The notes beneath the pieces are model-generated. The model saw only the letters and a list, made by a program, of their open reading frames with translations, had not been told where the DNA came from and did no database searches. Shown piece by piece: positions 1-6,932 of a stretch of 12,489 nt of DNA. The first letter of the stretch is position 1; each line of letters opens with the position of its first letter. A program made the translations under genes and the position numbers. Origin of the DNA: JBAUHN01 sp049680295 (GTDB lineage: Bacteria > Pseudomonadota > Alphaproteobacteria > Rhodobacterales > Rhodobacteraceae); assembly GCA_049680295.1 (NCBI GenBank), contig JBAUHN010000144.1, forward strand, positions 1-12,489, in the 5' to 3' direction.

Positions 1-1
1 G

Positions 2-955
2 ACCATGGGTGCCTACCGCGAAGAGGCGATTGCGCGCATTCGCGAACAGGTGGGCGACGGCAAGGTAATCTGCGCGTTGTCCGGCGGCGTCGACAGTTCG
101 GTCGCCGCCGTGCTGATCCACGAGGCGATTGGCGATCAGCTGACCTGCGTCTATGTGGATCACGGACTGATGCGCAAAGGCGAAAGCGACCAGGTCGTTG
201 GCATGTTCCGCGAGCATTACAATCTGCCACTGATCCACGCCGACGAATCGGATTTGTTTCTGGGCAAGTTGGAAGGCGTCTCAGACCCCGAAACCAAGCG
301 CAAAATCATCGGTGGATTGTTCATCGAAGTCTTTGAAAAACATGCCAAAGCCATTGGTGGCGCTGATTTTCTGGCGCAAGGCACGCTGTACCCTGATGTC
401 ATCGAAAGCGTCAGCTTTTCGGGCGGCCCATCGGTCACGATCAAATCGCACCACAACGTCGGCGGCCTGCCTGATCGGATGAACATGCAACTGGTCGAAC
501 CCCTGCGTGAATTGTTCAAGGATGAGGTCCGCGCCCTCGGTCGTGAACTGGGCCTGCCGCCCAGCTTTATCGGACGCCACCCGTTTCCCGGCCCAGGCCT
601 TGCGATCCGTTGTCCCGGTGAAATTACCCGCGCCAAACTGGACATCCTGCGCGAGGCAGACGCGGTCTATATCGACCAGATCCGCAAACACGGGCTTTAT
701 GATGACATCTGGCAAGCTTTCGTCGCCATTCTGCCGGTGCGCACCGTGGGCGTGATGGGCGATGGGCGCACCTATGATTTCGCCTGTGCGTTGCGCGCCG
801 TGACATCTGTGGACGGTATGACGGCTGACTATTACCCCTTCAGCCATGATTTCCTTGGCGAAACCGCGACCCGCATCATCAACGAAGTGCCGGGGATCAA
901 CCGGGTGACCTATGACATCACCTCAAAACCCCCCGGTACGATCGAGTGGGAATAA
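2..955 (+). CDS. guaA: GMP synthase (glutamine-hydrolysing), C-terminal part; 5' end outside window
   Basis: GMP synthase amidates XMP to GMP in the cytoplasm, the last step of guanine nucleotide synthesis. The reading frame is open from the first bases of the window, so the N-terminal glutamine amidotransferase domain (about 200 residues in the family) is missing only because the window begins here. Visible are the ATP-pyrophosphatase domain, with its P-loop SGGVDSS about 25 residues in, the strongly conserved region around AQGTLYPDVIES and KSHHNVGGLP, and the C-terminal dimerisation domain with GRHPFPGPGLAIRCPGE and the terminal PGTIEWE. The 3' end is complete, ending in TAA at 953-955. The family is normally about 520 residues, so roughly 317 are seen here. 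An integrase gene lies 314 bp downstream on the same strand, so this 3' end is probably an attachment site that kept the gene intact after insertion. Identity is very secure. Confidence 0.98.
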   Translation, partial: TMGAYREEAIARIREQVGDGKVICALSGGVDSSVAAVLIHEAIGDQLTCVYVDHGLMRKGESDQVVGMFREHYNLPLIHADESDLFLGKLEGVSDPETKRKIIGGLFIEVFEKHAKAIGGADFLAQGTLYPDVIESVSFSGGPSVTIKSHHNVGGLPDRMNMQLVEPLRELFKDEVRALGRELGLPPSFIGRHPFPGPGLAIRCPGEITRAKLDILREADAVYIDQIRKHGLYDDIWQAFVAILPVRTVGVMGDGRTYDFACALRAVTSVDGMTADYYPFSHDFLGETATRIINEVPGINRVTYDITSKPPGTIEWE

Positions 956-960
956 TTTTG
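925..960 (+). other. Putative attL: guaA 3' end used as integration site
   Basis: The 3' end of guaA is an established insertion hotspot for genomic islands carrying tyrosine recombinases, and here the next gene is such a recombinase reading away from guaA. The crossover core is expected in the last ~30 bp of the gene, including GATCGAGTGGGAATAA. I looked by eye for a second copy on both strands downstream and saw only short chance matches, so the core limits and the partner attR are unproven. The placement is inference from context. Confidence 0.4.
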
Positions 961-1069
961 CCTGCGCTAGCGTATCCGATTTCTCTCCACAGTGCGATAT
1001 AAGTATCTGATAATAAACAATACAGCATACGAGATGCTTCACCATCTATCGGCGAGCCATCGAATATTA

Positions 1070-1226
1070 TGACGGTATATCTGACGGTATGCGGGATTTC
1101 AAAATCTGCCAAAATCTGATATACCGTCAGTACTTCGAATGCGATGACGGTATAAATATCTTCATAACATGCTGATTTATTGAATAAAATCTCGAGATCA
1201 GATGTGAAATTCTAGCTGACGGTATA
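1070..1226. repeat. Cluster of TGACGGTAT(A) repeats, candidate integrase arm-type sites
   Basis: The AT-rich gap between guaA and the integrase (956-1269, no gene seen) contains TGACGGTATA at 1070-1079, 1145-1154 and 1217-1226, TGACGGTAT followed by G at 1082-1090, and the exact inverse TATACCGTCA at 1120-1129. The shorter GACGGTAT also occurs just outside, at 812-819 in guaA and 1336-1343 in the integrase gene. Between the second and third copies, CAAAATCTG occurs at 1100-1108 and 1110-1118, a 10-bp period. Short repeats beside an integrase gene, mostly in one orientation with one inverted, are typical of arm-type or excisionase sites of P4/lambda-like recombinases. The last copy ends 43 bp before the integrase ATG, so the sites could also autoregulate int. 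Confidence 0.7.
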
Positions 1227-1269
1227 TTTCCGTATTTTCGCTCGATAAACCCAGTTTTGGGAGAGTGTT

Positions 1270-2526
1270 ATGCTGACAGATGCCGCCCTTAGATCCCTGA
1301 AACCAAAGAACAAATTGTACAAGATTTCGGACCGTGACGGTATGTACGTCACGGTTCAACCTTCGGGCACAATCGTGTTCCGTTTTGACTATCGTTTGAA
1401 TGATCGTCGTGAGACGCTCACCCTTGGTCGATATGGCTCAGCAGGCCTATCTCTGGCTCGCGCTCGGGAGGCATTGATCGATGCGAAGCGTCTTATTGCA
1501 GAAGGTCGTTCGCCCGCGCAGGAGAAGCAACGCGAGAAGCGTCGCCTGAAAGAAGCGAAGAGCTTCGGTGAGTTTGGGGAACGTTGGCTAAAAGAAGCCA
1601 AGATGGCAGACAGTACGCGCGCTATGCGGCGCTCGGTGTTCGAGCGGGATATTCTTCCAACCTTCCGAAATCGGTTACTGTCGGAGATCAGTGCAGATGA
1701 CCTGCGAATGAGGTGCGCAACGGTAAAAGATCGCGGCGCACCAGCAACTGCCATCCACGTTCGGGACTTCGTGAAACTCATCTACGCATTCGCGATCCTT
1801 CACGGAGAGAAAGTCGCCAATCCTGCAGATGAGGTTGGACCATCGTCCATAGCCACGTTCGTTCCAAGAGACCGGTCGTTGTCGCCTTCGGAGATACGGA
1901 TCATGCTGAACCAGATTGAACATGTCGCGACCCTTCCAACCATTCGTCTGGGCGTCAAAATGTTCCTGTTGACCATGGTGAGAAAGAGCGAACTTCAAGA
2001 CGCAACTTGGGATGAAGTCGATTTTGAGAACGCGGTTTGGTCGATTCCAAAGGAAAGAATGAAGCGATCCAAGCCCCATAACATTTACCTGGCACAACAG
2101 ACGATCGACATACTGATCGCGCTGAAGACCTGCGCAGGCAATTCCAGATATCTGCTTCCTTCACGTTATGACGCGGATGCCCCAATGTCGCGGGCGACAT
2201 TCAACCGCGTAACAAAAGCTGTAATTATACGAGCACAAAAGGAGGGCCTACCTCTGGAACACTTCACCGTTCACGACCTGCGCCGCACCGGTTCGACGCT
2301 GTTGAACGAGTTGGGGTTCAATGGTGATTGGATTGAAAAATGCCTTGCGCATGAAGATGGTCGGTCGTCGCGCGGCATATACAATAAGGCCGAATACGAG
2401 CATCAACGCCGCCATATGATGCAGGAATGGGGCAATCTCGTTGATGCTTGGATGTCTGGCCAGAGGTATCAACCTACGCTTTATCCGCCGGCGATGGACC
2501 TCCTCGCCCCCGAGCCGACGATTTGA
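1270..2526 (+). CDS. int: P4-type tyrosine recombinase/integrase
   Basis: Site-specific recombinase of 418 residues that would integrate and excise the element at the guaA 3' end. The N-terminal ~90 residues match the arm-DNA-binding domain of P4-like integrases (family DUF4102/Arm_DNA_bind_3): it begins LTDAALRSLKP and has the conserved LTLGRYG and LSLARARE stretches. A core-binding region follows (about 100-200), then the catalytic domain. The catalytic set is visible: R238 in MVRKSEL, a lysine in the RMKRSKPH hairpin, H335 and R338 in HDLRRT, H361 in LAHED, and nucleophile Y371 in GIYNKAEY, ten residues after H361 as expected. The ATG at 1270 follows GGGAGAG (1259-1265). The gene reads away from guaA. 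Its last 53 bp overlap the convergent alpA-like gene, and its C-terminal tail (LLAPEPTI) is not a conserved part. All key residues are present, so the enzyme looks functional. The gene symbol is generic. Confidence 0.96.
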   Translation: MLTDAALRSLKPKNKLYKISDRDGMYVTVQPSGTIVFRFDYRLNDRRETLTLGRYGSAGLSLARAREALIDAKRLIAEGRSPAQEKQREKRRLKEAKSFGEFGERWLKEAKMADSTRAMRRSVFERDILPTFRNRLLSEISADDLRMRCATVKDRGAPATAIHVRDFVKLIYAFAILHGEKVANPADEVGPSSIATFVPRDRSLSPSEIRIMLNQIEHVATLPTIRLGVKMFLLTMVRKSELQDATWDEVDFENAVWSIPKERMKRSKPHNIYLAQQTIDILIALKTCAGNSRYLLPSRYDADAPMSRATFNRVTKAVIIRAQKEGLPLEHFTVHDLRRTGSTLLNELGFNGDWIEKCLAHEDGRSSRGIYNKAEYEHQRRHMMQEWGNLVDAWMSGQRYQPTLYPPAMDLLAPEPTI

Positions 2527-2794
2527 CCGGGCGGGCTTTACGCAAGCGTACGTCCGGTACGGGGGCACGTTTGTTGGCCTTGAGGTCCGACAATCTTCGG
2601 CGCTCATCGAGCCATTCTTCGACCTCTGCTTGATCCCAAACCACACATCTGGCTGACAAGTGAAATCGCCTTGGGAATTCTCCCCGCTGTTCGAGTTCAT
2701 AGATCGTGGTGTCAGCTAACGGTACCATCTCCCGAAGCTGATGACGCCTAACTGTTCTTTTCATGGTACCATATTCGCGCACGACATGACGCAT
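2474..2794 (-). CDS. AlpA-family phage/island transcriptional regulator (excisionase-like)
   Basis: Small MerR-like/excisionase-fold DNA-binding protein of the Phage_AlpA family (AlpA of cryptic P4-like elements activates integrase expression or promotes excision). The helix-turn-helix lies in the segment QLREMVPLADTTIYELEQRG, followed by the typical EFPRRFHLSARCVVWDQ wing and EVEEWLDERR helix. The rest is a basic tail ending in a Ser/Pro-rich stretch. The start is uncertain: ATG at 2794 has AAAGG directly against it, a GTG four codons later has AAAGG at a normal distance, and ATG at 2762-2764 starts closest to the conserved domain. That last ATG lies in the palindrome ATGGTACCAT (2763-2772). 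The gene is convergent with the integrase and overlaps it by 53 bp at the 3' ends. The family call is firm; whether it is excisionase, activator or both is inference. Confidence 0.88.
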   Translation of the reverse strand: MRHVVREYGTMKRTVRRHQLREMVPLADTTIYELEQRGEFPRRFHLSARCVVWDQAEVEEWLDERRRLSDLKANKRAPVPDVRLRKARPVKSSARGRGGPSPADKA

Positions 2795-3041
2795 CCTTTC
2801 GATTCATGAAGATGAGTTTCGATAGAAAGCGAAAGCTCTTGTTGATGGAAGACCTTCTCTGGCAGCTCACGGCAATCGGATACTGTGGCGTATGAATTGT
2901 TCGAATGGAGCAGAACCAGCAGATACATGCGACAACTGGCCCCTACGCCGACAAGTCATGCCCTAAAGGTTAAATTTCATCATATTGACTATTACGCGCG
3001 AAAAACAAAACGGGAACATTTGAGGCTGCCGCCCACCTAAG

Positions 3042-3386
3042 TCACTTATTGCTGTCGATCCAATTAGACATCAGTGACCGGTCCCTAAAACACTCATGTG
3101 GAACTTCGCTGCGTTTGTACCGCGCAATTCTCTCGGCGAATGCAACTTGTTTGGAGGATGGGTAATTCGCAAACTTACTCGTGCTTGGCACTTCACGGTA
3201 TTGATCGATCCAACGCGACAGTGCTTGGCGATCTTGTTGTGTCTCCCATGGTATTACTTGGCCGGTTCTCAGGGAGATTTGGCGCGCGAAACTCAACTGT
3301 TTCTCGGTCACAGGCAGCTGATGATAGTCGTTCGACTGAATTTTGTGAGAACCCTTGTCGGCCTCTACTGATGACGACTGCAACAT
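3042..3386 (-). CDS. Small island protein with two tandem ~35-residue KQ-FA-WID units, function unknown
   Basis: About 114 residues from ATG at 3384-3386. I chose this start because GGAGGA (minus strand, complement of 3391-3396) stands 4 bp upstream; the frame is open further upstream to 3464, and another ATG at 3396-3398 overlaps that Shine-Dalgarno. The protein is an internal duplication: residues ~27-62 (TEKQLSFARQISLRTGQ, then VIPWE, DR, LSRWID) and ~77-111 (SSKQVAFAERIARYKRS, then EVPHE, DR, LMSNWID) share the pattern KQ-x2-FA-x2-I, a Pro-x-Glu, then DR-x3-(S)-x-WID. This is reminiscent of small helical units at the C-terminus of some topoisomerase III-like proteins (TEKQ/FA motif), but that is from memory and only a hint. 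No signal peptide or membrane segment is seen. It lies on the same strand as the AlpA-like gene, inside the probable element, with a long upstream region containing an inverted repeat. Confidence 0.7.
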   Translation of the reverse strand: MLQSSSVEADKGSHKIQSNDYHQLPVTEKQLSFARQISLRTGQVIPWETQQDRQALSRWIDQYREVPSTSKFANYPSSKQVAFAERIARYKRSEVPHECFRDRSLMSNWIDSNK

Positions 3387-3703
3387 CAATTCCTCCATCT
3401 TTGCCCGACCCAGTATATAGAACATAATGGGAACTAACTCAATATGTATGGGGCTTTCCACCAAATGGCACTACATATTGATATTCTCTGGCCCAATTCG
3501 CTGGGCTGGGATGTCCATGTTGGGTTCGAGAACGGCGAGAAAGCATGTTTCTTGGCCTCCAAGATCCTTTAGCGGCCCATTTTGGTTATCTGCCTTGCAT
3601 GTGTGCGGTACTCCGTTCGCCAAAGCAGCCTTACATTTGCTATCTGTGCTGCGGCGGCTGCCAATCTCTTTCCTTCACCTCGCGCTGATGCAAAACTGAC
3701 CGC
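3387..3703. other. Gene-free stretch between small island gene and DUF6880-like gene; inverted repeat at 3439-3481
   Basis: This 317-bp divergent intergenic region shows no convincing coding frame. It carries a perfect 10-bp inverted repeat, TCAATATGTA at 3439-3448 and TACATATTGA at 3472-3481, with a 23-bp spacer, 53-95 bp upstream of the leftward small gene's chosen start. The minus strand also shows a TATACT hexamer (complement of 3412-3417) about 25 bp upstream of that start, which could be a -10 box, but I see no convincing -35. The part nearer the rightward gene (3500-3703) has no recognisable promoter or Shine-Dalgarno. Confidence 0.5.
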
Positions 3704-5143
3704 ATGTCCAAGAAAACACTGAACCATGCAAACCTTAGCGCTCTCGGGCAAGATCGTCTCGCGGACCTTTTATTGGAAGTCAGCACCGGCAGTGCGGATA
3801 TCAAACGGCGGCTGCGTCTGGAGCTAAGCCATGAGTTGGGCCCCGCGGAGTTGGGCCGCGATGTGCGCAAACGACTTGTGTCGCTGCGGCGCTCCACCAG
3901 CTTTGTTGGGTGGCGCAAGCGCAAGGCGCTCATCAAGGACTTGCAGACCCAAGTCGATATGATCACCGGCAAGATTGGCCGCACGGATCCTACTCTAGCA
4001 TTCGATCTGTTATGGCAGTTTTTGGAAATTGCACCCTCTGTCTACGAGCGCACAGACGACAGCCGTGGTGATATTGGCGATGTGTTTCGTCGAGCAATCC
4101 TTGCTTTTGACGACATCGCCAAACGCGCACTACTCGATCCCACAACTCTTGCCAGTCGCGTCTGGAATGCTGTTTCTGACAACGGCTATGGCGAATTTGA
4201 CGGGATTATCGGGTTGGTCTCACCTGCACTGGGTGACGCAGGATTTGCCCACCTCAAATCATTGGTCGCAGCCTATGCTGACGCATCGTTGGATGACGTT
4301 GATGACGAACATGAAGCTTTCCACTTTCTGCGCGAGCTGCGCAGCAGCAATAGCAATTACCGCGCTGATCAAAAGGCCCAACGGATCAAAATGGTCCTGC
4401 AAGACATTGCAACTGCCGAGGCCGACACCCGTGCCTATATCGCGCAGTATTCCCCAAGAGACCTGACCCGCCCCGACATTGCGGCCGAAGTTGCGCACCT
4501 CATGCTGGCCGAGGGCAAGTCAAAAGAGGCACTTGCCTTGCTTGAAACGGCTGATCTGGAGGGTCGGGTCTTTCGGCAAGATGATTGGGACGACGCGTTC
4601 ATTGCCTGCCTGACCGCACTTGACCGGTTTAATGACGCGCAAACCCATCGTTGGACGCGGTTTTGCGAAACATTGAACGCCAACTACCTGCGTCCTTACC
4701 TGAAAGCCCTGCCCGACTTTGAAGATATCGAGGCCGAGGATCGTGCACGGGCCCACGCGTTGCAATTCCTGGATGCGATGACGGCTTTGCGCTTCTTGCT
4801 GGAATGGCCAGATCATTCAAGTGCCGCTGCGCTGATACTGAAACGCATCGATGAACTCGACGGCAACCACTACCAAATCCTAACACCTGCGGCTGAAGCC
4901 TTACGGGACCGTCACCCATTGGCGTCGGTTCTTCTATGGCGCGCCATGATCAACTACACGCTGCACGAAGGTCGCGCGACGCGCTATGGTCACGCGGCGG
5001 ACCATCTCGCAGATTGCGGATTGGCAGATGCCCAGATTACAGACTACGGGGATTTCCCTACGCACCAGAGCTACCTCCAAGCATTAGAAACCCGCCATGA
5101 ACGAAAAACCTCATTCTGGAGCAAAGTCTCGCCTGCCTCGTAG
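3704..5143 (+). CDS. DUF6880-family helical protein, function unknown
   Basis: 479 residues, the usual length for this family as I know it. The N-terminus (KTLNHANLSALGQDRLADLL, then an IKRRLRLEL helix) and the segment SLRRSTSFVGWRKRKAL (about 61-77) are the recognisable family stretches. Further conserved-looking blocks are LAFDLLWQFLEIAPSVYERTDD (92-114), followed by DIGDVFRRA, and the C-terminal HPLASVLLWRAMINYTLHEG with RYGHAADHLADC. It appears almost wholly alpha-helical, TPR/HEAT-like in texture, without signal peptide, membrane span or an obvious catalytic motif. An in-frame TGA at 3686-3688 forces the start to lie after it, and ATG 3704 is the first candidate, with a poor Shine-Dalgarno. 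It stands alone, divergent from the small island gene and convergent with the winged-helix regulator. It may be cargo of the guaA-linked element; function unknown. Confidence 0.85.
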   Translation: MSKKTLNHANLSALGQDRLADLLLEVSTGSADIKRRLRLELSHELGPAELGRDVRKRLVSLRRSTSFVGWRKRKALIKDLQTQVDMITGKIGRTDPTLAFDLLWQFLEIAPSVYERTDDSRGDIGDVFRRAILAFDDIAKRALLDPTTLASRVWNAVSDNGYGEFDGIIGLVSPALGDAGFAHLKSLVAAYADASLDDVDDEHEAFHFLRELRSSNSNYRADQKAQRIKMVLQDIATAEADTRAYIAQYSPRDLTRPDIAAEVAHLMLAEGKSKEALALLETADLEGRVFRQDDWDDAFIACLTALDRFNDAQTHRWTRFCETLNANYLRPYLKALPDFEDIEAEDRARAHALQFLDAMTALRFLLEWPDHSSAAALILKRIDELDGNHYQILTPAAEALRDRHPLASVLLWRAMINYTLHEGRATRYGHAADHLADCGLADAQITDYGDFPTHQSYLQALETRHERKTSFWSKVSPAS

Positions 5144-5238
5144 GATCTGCAACTCCGGTCATTCGTCGTGCGGTGCTCGAACTCACACAATGCGGGACAA
5201 TGCACCATTTCGCTGCACTTGCTCTAACGGCAGCTGTC

Positions 5239-5254
5239 TCAATTCACGAATTGA
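5239..5254. repeat. 16-bp near-perfect palindrome TCAATTC-AC-GAATTGA
   Basis: In the 203-bp convergent gap between the DUF6880-like gene and the winged-helix regulator, TCAATTC and GAATTGA form a 7-bp inverted repeat around AC. It is followed at once by two tandem copies of ATTGATTT (5250-5257 and 5258-5265, the first overlapping the palindrome). It could be half of a transcription-terminator region or a protein site. The stem is too AT-rich to call a terminator with confidence. Confidence 0.45.
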
Positions 5255-5270
5255 TTTATTGATTTATGGT

Positions 5271-5295
5271 TGTCTTGATCAAGACACGGTATTTT
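5271..5295. terminator. 16-bp perfect palindrome TGTCTTGATCAAGACA followed by a T-run; possible weak terminator
   Basis: TGTCTTGATCAAGACA at 5271-5286 is self-complementary, and ATTTTT follows at 5291. It sits where rightward transcription of the DUF6880-like gene should end. As a hairpin it gives only about six A/T-rich base pairs and the T-run starts 6 bp late, so terminator is the context-based guess and a dyad protein-binding site is the alternative. Its centre is 32 bp (about three helical turns) from the centre of the preceding palindrome. Confidence 0.35.
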
Positions 5296-5346
5296 TCCAT
5301 CCTAATGTGCATCTTCTATCGACTGAAAGGTTTCGATTATTGCGGC

Positions 5347-6918
5347 TTAGTCGGCTTGGAACCCAACCGAGACCAAAGCAGAAGCAATCTGAGACCGCAT
5401 CTGTTGATCTTCAAAGGGAAAGGCATTGAAGAACATCGCCACTGAGGCATCAGGCCTGCGGTCTTTCGTCGTCCTCGCCCAACGAACGGCCTTTTCTTCG
5501 TCACCGTTAATCTTGCAGATCATCGCAGCAATGGCTCCGATCAGAAAATGCGATCCCGGCGCACGGGCACCCCTCTCAGCCCAGAGCACAGCATTTTCGT
5601 AGTCTTCCATTTGCAAATAGGCCATGCCACAGGCGCTTTGCATTGCGTACAAGAACGGATCCAACGGACTGAGGGCAATGGCCTTTTGAAGCCGGTGCAA
5701 GGCCTCAGCACCGCGCCCCGCCATCACGTCGCCCCAGCCATGCGCATAGAACCCTTGCGCAAAATTCGGGCTAAGCTCGATTGCCCGGTCAATCCAAGGC
5801 ATCCCAGCCTCAGGATCACTTCTGAGCCAGTGCGCGCGGCCAAGCGTGAAATTTGCAAAAGGGTCAATCGGATCCAACTCCACAGCCTTCTCGGCGAACC
5901 GGCGCGTGTTTTCGGCTTCTGCCACCACGTCGGCGTTGTACTTGAGAAAGGCGTTTTGAAAGCTGGTAAAGGACCTCGCTGCGTAGGCTCGGGCAAAGTC
6001 AGGATCGAGGATAGTGGCCCTTTCAAAATGGCTGGCGGCGATCAGATTATCCGCTTTGTTGAACCGGTACATGTGCTGAAGGCCCAGATGATAAATGCTC
6101 CAGGCGTCCAGGTTTTCGGGCGGACGCAAGCGTGCCCGTTTTGCCTCGTTCAGCGGTACGTGAAGTTCAAGTGCCGAGATTACATGGGTCACAATGTCAT
6201 TTCTGGTCTCATTGACGTCACTGACAGTGCCTGAAAACCGCTCGCTCCAGGCGACTGCCTGACTGCGGGTGTCTGACAATTCGACCGAAACTGCTATCAC
6301 AGCGCCAAAAATCTCAACTAACCCAGTCAGGCAGTATTCAACACCAAGTGCCGAATGGATCGCTGCCAGATCAGGCTCACCTTCGCGAAAACGAAACGTT
6401 GAGCCGCGCGAAACCACGGTCAGCCAGCGCAGGCGCGACAGACATGAAATCAACTCTGCGGGTATGGCATCGGCAATTGCACTGAACGTTTGTGAATACC
6501 CCACCAGGCGAAAGGGCAGAATGGCAATGGAGGGGCGTGATGAAGGCAGGACTATCGCGGATGGCGCGGGCGCGGTTTCAAGCCTGCGCGCCTCAGCAGG
6601 TGCATTTTGTGCAAGGTTTCCGACAAACCGCACGCCCCGTCCGCGTACCGTGCGAATGAATTTTTGCGCTACACCATCGTCACCAAGGGTTTTTCGCGTC
6701 GTCTTGACTACCGTAGCAATTGCAGCATCTGACACAATCCGCCCGTTCCAAACCGCCTCAACGATTTCATCTTTTGTCACCATCCTATCGTGGTGCGTGA
6801 CCAAGAGCACCAATAGCGCAAAGCCACGCGGCTCTATCGCGATGTCTTGCCCGGCAACCTGAAGCAACCCACGGGTGACGTCCAATGTGAAAGGGTCAAA
6901 GTGATACCGCATCTGCAA
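5347..6918 (-). CDS. Winged-helix (CadC/OmpR-type) transcriptional regulator with TolB-like and TPR regions
   Basis: 523 residues from a TTG at 6916-6918, which has AGGTGG 9 bp upstream; an ATG two codons later (6910-6912) is the alternative. Residues ~4-99 are a Trans_reg_C winged helix: the segment VTKDEIVEAVWNGRIVSDAA, recognition helix VVKTTRKTLGDDG, and wing FIRTVRGRGVRFVG are textbook CadC/OmpR-type. A Pro/Ala-rich linker follows, with no transmembrane helix, so unlike CadC/ToxR this is cytoplasmic. Residues ~128-250 are TolB-like (RPSIAILPF, then LGVEYCLTGLVEIFGAV and the AVAWSERFSG block). From ~260 to the end are helical TPR-type repeats (for example ENTRRFAEKAVELDPIDPFA and MPWIDRAIELSPNFAQGFYA). 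There is no receiver aspartate domain, so the signal probably enters through the TPR part. It is divergent from the PLP-enzyme operon, which it most likely controls. The last gene of that operon has the same C-terminal layout. Confidence 0.92.
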   Translation of the reverse strand: MQMRYHFDPFTLDVTRGLLQVAGQDIAIEPRGFALLVLLVTHHDRMVTKDEIVEAVWNGRIVSDAAIATVVKTTRKTLGDDGVAQKFIRTVRGRGVRFVGNLAQNAPAEARRLETAPAPSAIVLPSSRPSIAILPFRLVGYSQTFSAIADAIPAELISCLSRLRWLTVVSRGSTFRFREGEPDLAAIHSALGVEYCLTGLVEIFGAVIAVSVELSDTRSQAVAWSERFSGTVSDVNETRNDIVTHVISALELHVPLNEAKRARLRPPENLDAWSIYHLGLQHMYRFNKADNLIAASHFERATILDPDFARAYAARSFTSFQNAFLKYNADVVAEAENTRRFAEKAVELDPIDPFANFTLGRAHWLRSDPEAGMPWIDRAIELSPNFAQGFYAHGWGDVMAGRGAEALHRLQKAIALSPLDPFLYAMQSACGMAYLQMEDYENAVLWAERGARAPGSHFLIGAIAAMICKINGDEEKAVRWARTTKDRRPDASVAMFFNAFPFEDQQMRSQIASALVSVGFQAD

Positions 6919-6932
6919 AGATTACTGCCACC

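Noticed and set aside
281..847. Long minus-strand open frame of 188 codons opposite guaA
   Set aside because: Shadow of the strongly conserved guaA frame; no family resemblance.
2806..2973. Short rightward frame of 29 codons (MKMSFDRKRK...), then TGA, then 25 more open codons
   Set aside because: No Shine-Dalgarno, no recognisable family, and open lengths this short arise by chance; a decayed gene cannot be shown.
3096..3699. Rightward frames of about 90-109 codons across the small island gene and its upstream region
   Set aside because: They overlap the duplicated-unit protein, lack ribosome binding sites and show no family resemblance.
5548..6862. Long plus-strand open frames (228 and 197 codons) opposite the winged-helix regulator
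   Set aside because: Antisense shadows of a well-supported gene; composition is low in recognisable motifs.
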